Source of the DNA: a virus
Virus record (IMG/VR): IMGVR_UViG_3300047476_001325
Coordinates: 1 to 27,988 of that record
Strand: one strand, 5' to 3'
DNA: 27,988 bases
This document shows, in pieces, positions 1-7,918 of this stretch (the first letter of the stretch is position 1; each line of letters opens with the position of its first letter). The notes beneath the pieces are model-generated. The model had not been told where the DNA came from and did not search any database. It was given only the letters and a program-made list of their open reading frames with translations. The position numbers were made by a program, and so were the translations under genes.

Positions 1-990
1 GAAGCAACTTCTGAATATGGTGCTCAAGTAAATCAATTCAATATTAGAAATAATTTGTTCTTATTAAAAGGACAAGATAATTCAAATTCATTTACTCAAA
101 AATTAGTAGATGGAGCTGGATTATCAACAATTTATAGAATAGCACAAGGATATGGTTCTTTAGCTGGAGTTGGTGGTGATGTTAGTATTAAAAAAGCATA
201 CATCAATCTTACACCAAATGTTCAAAAATATGATTTATCGACAGCACTTTATAGTGCAGAATCGGCATCTTATGGAACTGCTTTGAGTGGTGGAGTAAAA
301 AGAGATATCGTTAGAGTATTTTATGAAGCAACTCCTGCAATTACAAGATTTTTTGACCCGTATTCGGTTGGTGCACAGGGTACATTAAATTTGATGAGTG
401 AGTTGGGATTTGGTAACTATTCTCCAGCAGCACAATTTTTATTAATGCCATTATATGAAGATGTAATGAGAATGCAACAAATTGAATTCAATGATGCTAT
501 TAGAAAATCTTCACATACTTTTAATATAGTAAATGATAATATTGAAGTATTTCCAGTTCCATTTACTGGTGGATTGCAAAAAATGTATGTTGAGTATTTT
601 GAAAGAGAAGAATTTGATAATAATTCAGCAGTAGTTAAATCCGATGTTGTTGCCGATTACTCAAATATTAAATATGATTTCATACCATATAATGATATAA
701 ACGAAGTTGGTAAACAATGGATTAGAAAATACACTTTAGCACTTGCAAAAGAATTATTAGGTGCAATTAGAGAAAAATATTCTACAATTCCAATTCCGGA
801 TGCAGAAGTATCGTTAGATGGTGCTGCATTGAGAGCAGAAGCACAACTTGAAAAAGATACTTTAATAGAACAATTGAGAGAAAACTTAGAAGAATTGAGT
901 AGAAAAAATCAATTCGAAATTCAAAAAAATAGTGCGGATTATCATCAAGATATGTTGAGAAAAGTTCCGTTAAAATTATATGTAGGATAA
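1..990 (+). CDS. 13: T4 gp13-like neck protein (5' truncated by window edge)
   Basis: The reading frame is open from base 1, so the gene starts upstream of the window and the TTG at 55 is not a credible start; 329 codons are visible. The C-terminal third shows the pattern I recall for T4 gp13: a tryptophan followed by a helix of the form YxLALAKELLG (nt 718-765), then a segment with VSLDG and EAxLEKDTLxEQL, ending in LYVG where T4 gp13 ends in ILVG. A hydrophobic helix around nt 430-480 also fits. Between the LEKD helix and the end there is about 35 residues of charged insert not present in T4 gp13 (309 aa). In T4, gp13 and gp14 form the neck that seals the DNA-filled head and receives the tail. 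The downstream gp14-like and gp15-like genes are in T4 order, which supports the call. The identification is from remembered sequence patterns, not a search. Confidence 0.8.
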   Translation, partial: EATSEYGAQVNQFNIRNNLFLLKGQDNSNSFTQKLVDGAGLSTIYRIAQGYGSLAGVGGDVSIKKAYINLTPNVQKYDLSTALYSAESASYGTALSGGVKRDIVRVFYEATPAITRFFDPYSVGAQGTLNLMSELGFGNYSPAAQFLLMPLYEDVMRMQQIEFNDAIRKSSHTFNIVNDNIEVFPVPFTGGLQKMYVEYFEREEFDNNSAVVKSDVVADYSNIKYDFIPYNDINEVGKQWIRKYTLALAKELLGAIREKYSTIPIPDAEVSLDGAALRAEAQLEKDTLIEQLRENLEELSRKNQFEIQKNSADYHQDMLRKVPLKLYVG

Positions 991-991
991 T

Positions 992-1447
992 ATGCCAAAG
1001 TTTATATCACAAAGAGATGTAACATTTTTTAAACACATTGCAAGGGAAGCTGTTGATGCTGTTGTTGAAAATGTTTGTGTTTTATACAAAATTAATTTAG
1101 CAGATACCAAAATTAATATCTATGGTGAAGCTATTGGTAAAACATGGCATCCTGGTGTCGAATTGAATGTTTTAATAAACAAATCACAACAAGCTCAAAA
1201 TTACGAAGGATTTGGACCTAATACAAATCAAAATGTTCAATATAATTTTGATAGATTTATGTTAGAAGAAAAAGGAATTTATCCTGAAGTTGGTGATATC
1301 ATATACTTTGATACTGCTTATTATGAAATTAATAATGTTAACGAAGTTCAGTATAGTGGTGGTTTACCACAATTTAACTTTAGTGTTGTTTGTGAAACAT
1401 TTATGGTTTCTAAATCATTACTTAACATAGAAGAAAGAATAAAATAA
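992..1447 (+). CDS. 14: T4 gp14-like neck protein
   Basis: 151 aa, starting one base after the upstream stop (TAATATG junction), with a weak AGGA at 984-987 as possible ribosome site. The second half matches the pattern of T4-type gp14: a YPEVGDIIYFD segment (compare RPNEGDLIYFP in gp14), then YYEINNVNEVQY, then a beta segment ending in FSVVCETF (gp14 has LRCELF). An YGEA motif near residue 45 also recalls gp14. The family forms the second ring of the neck between portal-proximal head proteins and tail terminator. At 151 aa it is much shorter than T4 gp14 (about 256 aa), so it is a minimal version. It lies between gp13-like and gp15-like genes, the same order as in T4, which raises confidence beyond the short motif match. 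Confidence 0.72.
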   Translation: MPKFISQRDVTFFKHIAREAVDAVVENVCVLYKINLADTKINIYGEAIGKTWHPGVELNVLINKSQQAQNYEGFGPNTNQNVQYNFDRFMLEEKGIYPEVGDIIYFDTAYYEINNVNEVQYSGGLPQFNFSVVCETFMVSKSLLNIEERIK

Positions 1448-1448
1448 T

Positions 1449-2564
1449 ATGTCTACAAATCCACTAAGACCAGACTTAAACAGAGCAAAGCAAATTAAAT
1501 CCGAAACGGGAGATATAAAACAAAGTATCACCCTTTTTGATATCGATTATGCTATGATGTCTTATTTAGAGGACACGGTTTTACCAACATTAGATGATAA
1601 TGGTAAAGCATTAAAAATTCCTGTTATATATGGTAATTCCGAAAGATGGAATGGTTCACGTAGACAAGGTGTTTATAGAGATGCAAAAGGTAAATTACAA
1701 TTACCTTTAATGATGATTAGAAGAAATACGGTCGCAAAAGATGAAACAATGCCATTTTTGAGAAGAGGTGTTTATTATCAAACAATTTCTAAATATTCAA
1801 AAGATAATCGTTATGACCATTTTAGCCTTTTAGGTGGTGCAGTAAAACCAAAAAGAGAATTATATAATATTTTAATGCCAGAGTTTGTAGAAATAACTTA
1901 CGAATGCATGGTATGGACTGCATACACAGAACAATTAAATGAAGTAATAGAAGCATTAAATTTTACAGGACAATATTGGGGTGATAAAGACAAATTTAAA
2001 TTCAGAACACAAGTTACCGATTATAATGTTATAAATGAAGTTGGTGATGGAACTGAGAGAATTAATAGAGTTGAATTTAGTTTGGTTACAAAAGCATACT
2101 TACTTCCAGAAAAATTCGATGGAGAATCTCCAATTAAAAAATCTATGTCCGTAAAAAGAGTTGTTGTTGCAACGGAAGTGGATGTAACTGGAAATGGTAG
2201 ATTGGAAGGATTATTAACAACTCCATCTCCGTACTATGATAATAAAGATTTGATTGATTTTTTATCTTTAAATAATAGTACAACTCAAAATCCTACAACA
2301 AACAATACAATAACTTTTAGTAATATTAAATTAATAAAAACACCGGTATCACTACAATCGGTTATAGCATCTGCATTGACGGATGGTGATGACTCATATG
2401 ATGTTAAAGTTTATATAAATGGTGTTAGATATTATTTTAATACACATTTTACAATAAGTTTAACTACATCATCTTTCACAATTGATTTTGATAGTGGTGC
2501 ACTAGGATTTACCGTAGATTCTGGAGATGAAATTGCAATTACAGGTAAATTTATTGATTTATAA
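1449..2564 (+). CDS. 15: T4 gp15-like tail terminator/sheath-stabilising protein with C-terminal extension
   Basis: 371 aa. Residues about 25-230 follow T4 gp15: an IDYAMMSYLED helix, then KIPVIYGNSERW (gp15 has VPITYAS), a LPLMMIRR strand, a segment starting VEITYECMVWTAYTEQLNEV (gp15 has a similar MIYELSIFTRYEDDMFQIV), and a closing strand INRVEFSLVTKAYLLP (gp15: RRIEWSLTFEVNGWMYPP). In T4, gp15 forms a hexameric ring that caps the tail tube and sheath and joins the neck. T4 gp15 is 272 aa; the excess of about 100 residues is a C-terminal beta domain (about residues 285-371) with a VKVYINGVRYYF strand and DSGDEIAITGKF near the end, similar to the two small proteins that follow. The gene begins one base after gp14 ends, and its stop overlaps the next start (TAATG at 2562-2566). 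Confidence 0.77.
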   Translation: MSTNPLRPDLNRAKQIKSETGDIKQSITLFDIDYAMMSYLEDTVLPTLDDNGKALKIPVIYGNSERWNGSRRQGVYRDAKGKLQLPLMMIRRNTVAKDETMPFLRRGVYYQTISKYSKDNRYDHFSLLGGAVKPKRELYNILMPEFVEITYECMVWTAYTEQLNEVIEALNFTGQYWGDKDKFKFRTQVTDYNVINEVGDGTERINRVEFSLVTKAYLLPEKFDGESPIKKSMSVKRVVVATEVDVTGNGRLEGLLTTPSPYYDNKDLIDFLSLNNSTTQNPTTNNTITFSNIKLIKTPVSLQSVIASALTDGDDSYDVKVYINGVRYYFNTHFTISLTTSSFTIDFDSGALGFTVDSGDEIAITGKFIDL

Positions 2565-2893
2565 TGAAAAGAAGTTTATTAGACATAACTCAAACGATGT
2601 TTAGAAAGCCGGGCAATGTAATTTTAACTCCAAAAGATTTAAATAATCCTACTTATTGGATTTTTGAAGCAAAGGGTTGGAAATTTGTAGAATTATTGAG
2701 AGAAATTGAATATAGAGTGGAGCAAGATAGAGTAAGAGTATACATAAACACACAAAATATTTCAGCAAAAGATTATATTATTGAACTGGGTGATAGTGGT
2801 TTATTATTTAAATTTATTAAAAGTAGATTTGAATATAATTTAGATGAAAATGATTTTATTGAAGTAAAAGGTGATATAGAACAATATGCTTAG
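2564..2893 (+). CDS. Small virion-associated protein, beta-domain, function unknown
   Basis: 109 aa. The ATG shares its A with the stop codon of the gp15-like gene, and its own end overlaps the next gene by 8 bases, so it is tightly coupled within the neck/tail cassette. I do not recognise it as a named T4 protein. Residues 15-45 include NVILTPKDLNNPTYWIFEAK and an amphipathic stretch. Residues about 55-105 have the layout of a small phage beta domain: RVRVYINTQNIS, then DYIIEL, then a strand, then ENDFIEVKGDIE. The same layout (V-VY-NG, DYTI, D-I-V-G) closes the gp15-like protein and the next gene. A role at the tail/fibre junction is an inference from position only. Confidence 0.6.
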   Translation: MKRSLLDITQTMFRKPGNVILTPKDLNNPTYWIFEAKGWKFVELLREIEYRVEQDRVRVYINTQNISAKDYIIELGDSGLLFKFIKSRFEYNLDENDFIEVKGDIEQYA

Positions 2894-3437
2894 ACAATTT
2901 AATTCAAATGCAAGAAAATTGAATAGAGTGATTCCTGCAAGAATCAATCCGGAAAATCTTGCGAATTTGGATTTAACAGGAAGCTTACAAAATATTGAAG
3001 CACCAACTACAAATAAATTTAATTCAAATACTCGTTCTAATCCAAATCCAATAAAATTAGTAAATAACAAAAATACAATATCTTCATTTCATCAAGAAAT
3101 TTTGGAACATAGTGCAAGATATGTTAGTAGACAAATTGATACATTTGATAATTCCGAAAATACACTTACAATTTATAATGTTAGATTAGATTACGGAACG
3201 GAAGGTGCATCATCGGATAACTTTGAAGTTTTAGTTTATGGTTTACATATTCCTGGAGATTATACCATTACTGAAATTGGAAATAATGTAGTTGTAAAAT
3301 TGAATGATGAATATATTGATTTTGATAATGTAACAATAAATGATATTTATGTTATAGGTAAATTGGTAGAAATACCGATTGCTTCAGAAAACAACATAGT
3401 TTTATCAACTGAAAACGATTTAGATTTAATTATATAA
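2886..3437 (+). CDS. Small protein with beta domain, probable tail/baseplate or connector component
   Basis: 183 aa, overlapping the preceding gene by 8 bases in a different frame. The first 60 residues are Asn-rich and low in hydrophobics, probably extended. Residues about 62-85 form a possible helix with EILEHSARYVSRQID. Residues about 95-165 form the recurring beta domain: FEVLVYGLHIPGDYTITEIG, a VVVKL strand, then INDIYVIGKLVEI. The tail ends in Asp/Leu/Ile. No named family is recognised. It precedes the first large fibre gene by one base, so it could be the adaptor that links fibres to the tail, but this rests only on order. Confidence 0.55.
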   Translation: MLRQFNSNARKLNRVIPARINPENLANLDLTGSLQNIEAPTTNKFNSNTRSNPNPIKLVNNKNTISSFHQEILEHSARYVSRQIDTFDNSENTLTIYNVRLDYGTEGASSDNFEVLVYGLHIPGDYTITEIGNNVVVKLNDEYIDFDNVTINDIYVIGKLVEIPIASENNIVLSTENDLDLII

Positions 3438-3438
3438 G

Positions 3439-6066
3439 ATGGCAACAGCAAGAAAAAGAATATCGGAATTAACCGCATTAACATCGGCATCATTAGATAC
3501 GGTGATAGTTGGTGTAGATAATGGTACAACCTATAAAATAGAATTGGATGTTCTTGCAGATGCAGTTACTTCCAGAGTAAATACATTGGATAGAGAAAGG
3601 TTATCATCTTTAGAGTCCGTAACATCTTCTTTTGAAATTAAAGGTAGAAGTGTTGTAAGTTCATCCGTGCAAATAACTGGATTAGGATTTACAACAACAT
3701 CTTCATTTCAATCATTCAGTTCATCGGTTCATTCGGAAATACTTGCAGCAACTAACGAACAAGATTTAACACCATATGTTACTGAAATAGTGTATGGTGT
3801 ATTAAGTGGAAGTGTTGATAGTAGATTGGATAATGTGGAAACATTTACTCAATCAATAGATAATAGAGTTGATAGTTTAGAAAATTGGAGTTCATCTTTA
3901 ACAGATACATTTGCAACCGATTTGGAAGTTTCAATTATAAGTAGTTCAGTAGCTGCAACAATTGGTATCGTATCTCAGCAAACTGGTTTAGTAACAACTT
4001 CATCTTTTAATGATTATACCGCATCACAATCTACATCATCATTGGTAAATAGATTAAACGCAATTGAAAGTGTAAGTGGTAGTTGGATTACTGAAAGTGA
4101 AACTGGTTCATTTTTGACAAATTTGAATGGAGCAATAAGTTCTTCATCTCAATTAACATCATCATTTGATACCCGATATACAATAAGTGGTAGTGTAGGA
4201 GCAACTCCATTAGGAACTATTAGTGGTTCTGCTCAAATAACCGCATTTGGATTCATAAGTTCTTCGGATAGTACAACCGCATTAAATTTATATACGGCAT
4301 CATTGAATAATGCAATTGAATTGACGGGTTCAACTGTTTCTTTCTTAGGAAATATTGTTGTATATGGAACTCAATCGGTAATTAGTTCACAAAATGTTGA
4401 AATTAGTGATAATATTCTTTATTTATCACCAACTGCATCTACCGATAATGATTTGGGTATAGTTGGTCACTATAACGATGGAACTTATAGACATGCTGGT
4501 ATCTTTATGGATGCAAGTGATGGGCATAGTTGGAAAGTATTTAACGGATTGCAAACCGAAACAACTGCAATTGTTGATACATCTGGTACTGGATTTACAT
4601 TAGCAGATTTCAAAGCAGGAGTAATTACAGGTACTTCATTCAATGGTGTAATAAATGCAACAAATGGTGTGATTAGTGGAAGTTCACAATTAACTTCTTC
4701 ATTTGATACGAGATATGCAATATCGGCAAGTTATTTAACAAGCCTGAATGGTGCAATTAGTTCATCATCACAATTGACAGGTTCGTTTGATACACGATAT
4801 GCTTTGAGTGGAAGTGGTGGTTCTTTACCATCAGGTTTAATTAGTGGTTCTTCACAATTAACTTCTTCATTCGCTACAACTGGTTCAAACTCTTTCAACG
4901 GAAACCAAACAATAACGGGTTCATTAATAGTAAGTTCAGTAGCAGTTGTAAATGGTGGAGTGACAATACCAACCGGTTCAATTATATCTTTGACAAGTGG
5001 TAGTAATCTTTTTGTAGATGCAAGTGGTGGAATTACGGGTTCATTAAGTGGTTCAGTTTTTGGAATTGGTGATGTAGTTGCATTTAGTTCTTCTGTTAAT
5101 ACAAGAATTAATAATATTGTTTCTGCACCTGCAGGAACTATTAGTGGTTCTTCACAATTAACATCTTCATTTGATGTTCGATATGAAACAATCGGTAGAG
5201 GAATTGTTAGTGGGTCATCACAATTGACAAGTTCATATGATAGTAGATATACATTAACATCATCATTTAATTCGTTTACAGCATCTGCACAAGCAGTAAC
5301 AACTGGTTCAAATACATTTAATGGAACACAAACAATTACTGGTTCATTAAACATTACTAATGGAAATATTGTTGCATCCCAAATAACTGCAAATACTGCA
5401 TCACTTTATTTGACAAGTGGAAGTAATTTAATTGTTCAAAATAATGGATTAGTAGAAATTACCGGTTCATTAGTTGTAAGTGGTTCAGTAAATATCGTAA
5501 CAACATCTCCATTACAAATCGGAACTGGTAGTGGTGATGAAGGTGGTGAAATTTTGTTAGCAAAATCAGCAACAAATTCAACTTTAACTGGAAGTGGTAT
5601 CACAATAGATTCATACAGAGATAGATTACGAATATTTGAACAGGGTGGTGATGCAAGGGGTGTTTATATTGATTTAGCTAAAACTCCAACAGGTGTTTCG
5701 GGTGAATTGATATGGAAAGCATCTGGAATCGTAAACGCAGGAACATTTGTAACTTTGGATAATATCAAAGCAACTCTAACATCAAGTAGTAATAGAGGAT
5801 TGAGTGTTGCCGCAGTATCAACAAATTTTAGTGCAAACATATCCGCTTATCACGCATATTCTGGTGGTATTGCAGGTATTAGTGCAAATAACCAATCAAT
5901 AACAACCACCCCAACAACTTCTTTATTTGGTTGGAATTTCCCAGCGGAAGCAGATGGTTCGTATTATAACATATTGGATAAAACAAACAATAGATTTTAT
6001 CGTATTACATTAATGATAGGAGCATCATTCAACAATAACTTTATTTCAATAGAAAGATTATATTAA
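3439..6066 (+). CDS. Large modular tail-fibre/adhesin protein
   Basis: 875 aa. Residues 6-35 (KRISELTALTSASLDTVIVG, then NGTTYKI) match the short ISEL-type N-terminal segment common on phage fibre proteins. Residues 45-215 are Ser/Thr-rich heptads with RhxxhE motifs (RLSSLE, RLDNVE, RVDSLE, RLNAIE). Residues about 232-605 carry seven copies of an S(G/S)SSQLTSSFDTRY-type linker. A beta display module sits at about 292-397, and GSNxFxGxQTITGSL units at about 482 and 623. Residues about 705-875 form the C-terminal region, ending with FYRITLMIGASFNNNFISIE, a pattern seen at the tip of other phage fibres. No S74 chaperone is present. Composition and modular layout indicate a trimeric fibre. Which fibre it is cannot be told. 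It starts one base after the previous stop and is followed one base later by a LamG gene. Confidence 0.82.
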   Translation: MATARKRISELTALTSASLDTVIVGVDNGTTYKIELDVLADAVTSRVNTLDRERLSSLESVTSSFEIKGRSVVSSSVQITGLGFTTTSSFQSFSSSVHSEILAATNEQDLTPYVTEIVYGVLSGSVDSRLDNVETFTQSIDNRVDSLENWSSSLTDTFATDLEVSIISSSVAATIGIVSQQTGLVTTSSFNDYTASQSTSSLVNRLNAIESVSGSWITESETGSFLTNLNGAISSSSQLTSSFDTRYTISGSVGATPLGTISGSAQITAFGFISSSDSTTALNLYTASLNNAIELTGSTVSFLGNIVVYGTQSVISSQNVEISDNILYLSPTASTDNDLGIVGHYNDGTYRHAGIFMDASDGHSWKVFNGLQTETTAIVDTSGTGFTLADFKAGVITGTSFNGVINATNGVISGSSQLTSSFDTRYAISASYLTSLNGAISSSSQLTGSFDTRYALSGSGGSLPSGLISGSSQLTSSFATTGSNSFNGNQTITGSLIVSSVAVVNGGVTIPTGSIISLTSGSNLFVDASGGITGSLSGSVFGIGDVVAFSSSVNTRINNIVSAPAGTISGSSQLTSSFDVRYETIGRGIVSGSSQLTSSYDSRYTLTSSFNSFTASAQAVTTGSNTFNGTQTITGSLNITNGNIVASQITANTASLYLTSGSNLIVQNNGLVEITGSLVVSGSVNIVTTSPLQIGTGSGDEGGEILLAKSATNSTLTGSGITIDSYRDRLRIFEQGGDARGVYIDLAKTPTGVSGELIWKASGIVNAGTFVTLDNIKATLTSSSNRGLSVAAVSTNFSANISAYHAYSGGIAGISANNQSITTTPTTSLFGWNFPAEADGSYYNILDKTNNRFYRITLMIGASFNNNFISIERLY
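4312..4629 (+). repeat. Shared beta display module, copy in 875-aa fibre
   Basis: Residues 292-397: ELTGSTVSFLGNIVVYGTQS, DNILYLS, DLGIVGHYNDGTYRHAGIF, FTLADFKAG. Counterparts occur in the 865-aa fibre (14334-14681) and the 1389-aa fibre (21120-21380). Twenty-six bases at 4342-4367 are identical to 21153-21178. Confidence 0.88.
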
Positions 6067-6067
6067 A

Positions 6068-6796
6068 ATGAGTATAACATTTTCAAAAGGATTTAGTATA
6101 TTACCAATACCTACATTTGTAAGTAGTGGATTGGTATTACATTACGACCCATCTAATGTTGCATCATATCCAGGAAGTGGAACAACTATTACGGATTTAA
6201 GTGGAAATGGTAGAAATGGAACAATGTCAAATTTATCCTTTACATCTCCATACTTTACATACAATGGTTCTTCTTCACAAATTTCGGTTGCAGATAATGC
6301 ATTGTTAGAACCAGGTAGTGGTGATTGGACAATAGAAGTTTGGGTAAATCAATCAGTAGTTGGAAATGATGTGGTACTTGGTAAATTTAATACAGGTGGG
6401 TTGGCATCAAATGTAAGTTATAGTATTAGAACTACATCTTCAACATATTATGCACAATTTGGGTCGGGTACCGGTTCAGGTTCTACATTATATCAAAATA
6501 GTTCAAATCATGTTGGAACACTTAATACTTGGTATCAGATAGTTTATGTATTTACTAATATTGCAACTAACACACTTGAAACATTTGTGAATGGTAGTAG
6601 TATAGGTAGTGTAGGACATAGTTTGGCTAGTTTATTAAATACAACTACAAATTTATACATTGGTTCATACAATGGTGGTGAATACAATCAATGGTTTGAT
6701 GGTAAAATTGGTATAACAAGATTATATAATAAAGCATTGACTGCATCCGAAGTTTTAAATAACTACAATGTAGATAAATCTAAATACGGATTATAA
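6068..6796 (+). CDS. LamG/concanavalin A-like jelly-roll adhesin
   Basis: 242 aa. Almost the whole protein is a LamG-type beta sandwich (about residues 20-240): GLVLHYDPSN, TDLSGNGRNGTM, a FTYNGSSSQI strand, DWTIEVWVN, TWYQIVYVF, ETFVNGSSIG, then FDGKIGITRLYNKALTASEV and the closing YNVDKSKYGL. These are the usual landmarks of the phage and bacterial LamG_3-like fold. Such domains bind carbohydrate or protein and are common at phage fibre tips. The protein lacks the Mtd-type anchor of the larger fibres; its N-terminus is only about 18 residues (SITFSKGFSILPIP). It sits one base after the 875-aa fibre and may be its tip or a partner; this is inferred from gene order. No signal peptide or membrane segment is seen. 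Confidence 0.85.
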   Translation: MSITFSKGFSILPIPTFVSSGLVLHYDPSNVASYPGSGTTITDLSGNGRNGTMSNLSFTSPYFTYNGSSSQISVADNALLEPGSGDWTIEVWVNQSVVGNDVVLGKFNTGGLASNVSYSIRTTSSTYYAQFGSGTGSGSTLYQNSSNHVGTLNTWYQIVYVFTNIATNTLETFVNGSSIGSVGHSLASLLNTTTNLYIGSYNGGEYNQWFDGKIGITRLYNKALTASEVLNNYNVDKSKYGL

Positions 6797-6797
6797 T

Positions 6798-7904
6798 ATG
6801 GCAATAGAATTCAGAGGAGGTAATATATCAATTGGTTCAACGGCTTTGTATCCGTTTACATCTTTTACGTTTACAACGGCTGGGGCTAGTGGTTCATTAG
6901 GCCCATCAGGTTCTGCAATATTGTCATCTTACACCGGTTCTTCATCTGGAAGTTATTTTTCAAATCCAACATATTTCACAACGGGTTCATTTCAAGGTTA
7001 CCAAATATGGACTGTTCCTGAAACGGCAACCTACGAAATTCAAGCAGCAGGCGCGAGGGGTGGAACTGCACCTACCTATTCCGGTTCATTGACTTGGGGT
7101 AATGGTGCAATTATTAGAGCAAGAGTTCCTTTAACACAAGGACAAAAAATAATGATGGTTATTGGCCAAGTTTCTGATGCATTTGGTGCAAACGTAAACC
7201 AATATGGTTCATATCAAGGATTTGGTGGAGGAGGTGGTTCATTCGTAACTATTTCAGGCTCATTACCAACTCCATTAGTAGTAGCCGGTGGTGGCGGCGG
7301 TAGTGCTAGATATGCATCATATAATGGTAATAGTGTTCAAATTGGTAGAAGTGGTTCAACATCAACATCTGGTACTCCATCGGTATTTGGAGCAACAGGT
7401 GGTAGTGGAAGTTTAGGAGGTCGTTCTCATATTAGTGGTTCAACCATATCTGCAAACGCATATGATGGTGGTGCAGGTGGTGGATTTTTAGGAAATGGTG
7501 AAAATGGTAACGGAACTCTTACAAGACCATTCATTGGTGGAACATACGGAGAAGGTGGTAACGCTTTTGTAAGTGGTTCTAAAGGTGGTAATGCTTCTAC
7601 ATCGTGGGGTGCACCACCAACATATCCTGCTTCGTGGGGTGGATTTGGTGGAGGTGGTTCTGGTAATGGTATCATCGCTGGTGGAGGTGGAGGTGGATAC
7701 TCCGGTGGTGGAGGTGGATATACTGCAACATCTCCTGGTGCAGATGGTGGTGGAGGTGGTGGTTCATTTGTTTACACTTTGGCATCATCGGTAGCAACAT
7801 CAAATGGATTGTATGATGGATTATCTACATTTAGTGGAAGTGCAATTACAAATCTTAATTCATACAATAGTGGAAGTGGATATATACGAATAACTAAATT
7901 ATAA
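6798..7904 (+). CDS. Glycine-rich (ALK/LTK-like) domain adhesin
   Basis: 368 aa. Residues about 22-80 read FTFTTAGASGSLGPSGSAIL followed by a segment ending IWTVPETATYEIQAAGARGG, the lead-in of the glycine-rich domain known from many phage and bacterial surface proteins and from ALK/LTK receptors. RARVPLTQGQKIMMVIGQ follows at about 107-124. Residues 140-325 contain many poly-glycine runs (GGGGGSFV twice, VVAGGGGGS, GGGGGGYSGGGGG). Such runs may pack as polyglycine-II helices, as reported for the T4-type adhesin gp38 of phage S16; that structural analogy is an inference. The ending SGYIRITKL is the typical closing strand. It lies between a LamG gene and a coiled-coil gene, so a host-binding role is likely. 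Glycine codons are nearly all GGT or GGA, matching neighbouring genes. Confidence 0.85.
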   Translation: MAIEFRGGNISIGSTALYPFTSFTFTTAGASGSLGPSGSAILSSYTGSSSGSYFSNPTYFTTGSFQGYQIWTVPETATYEIQAAGARGGTAPTYSGSLTWGNGAIIRARVPLTQGQKIMMVIGQVSDAFGANVNQYGSYQGFGGGGGSFVTISGSLPTPLVVAGGGGGSARYASYNGNSVQIGRSGSTSTSGTPSVFGATGGSGSLGGRSHISGSTISANAYDGGAGGGFLGNGENGNGTLTRPFIGGTYGEGGNAFVSGSKGGNASTSWGAPPTYPASWGGFGGGGSGNGIIAGGGGGGYSGGGGGYTATSPGADGGGGGGSFVYTLASSVATSNGLYDGLSTFSGSAITNLNSYNSGSGYIRITKL

Positions 7905-7906
7905 GA

Positions 7907-7914
7907 TATTTATA
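7907..7914 (+). promoter_or_regulatory. TATTTATA element in intergenic gap
   Basis: TATTTATA lies between the glycine-rich gene and the next start codon at 7919. It is one of seven TATTTAT sites near fibre gene starts in this window. At only 4 bases from the ATG it is too close to serve as an ordinary promoter for that start unless the mRNA is leaderless or the site belongs to another process. Confidence 0.3.
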
Positions 7915-7918
7915 GGAT

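Noticed and set aside
55-57. TTG at 55 as start codon of the first gene
   Set aside because: The same frame is open back to base 1 with sequence that continues the protein, so the gene is simply cut by the window edge.
4731-5354. 207-aa open frame on the minus strand
   Set aside because: It lies wholly inside the 875-aa fibre gene, is a by-product of repeated Ser/Thr/Gly codons, and its product is a low-complexity Pro/Glu/Val series with no domain.
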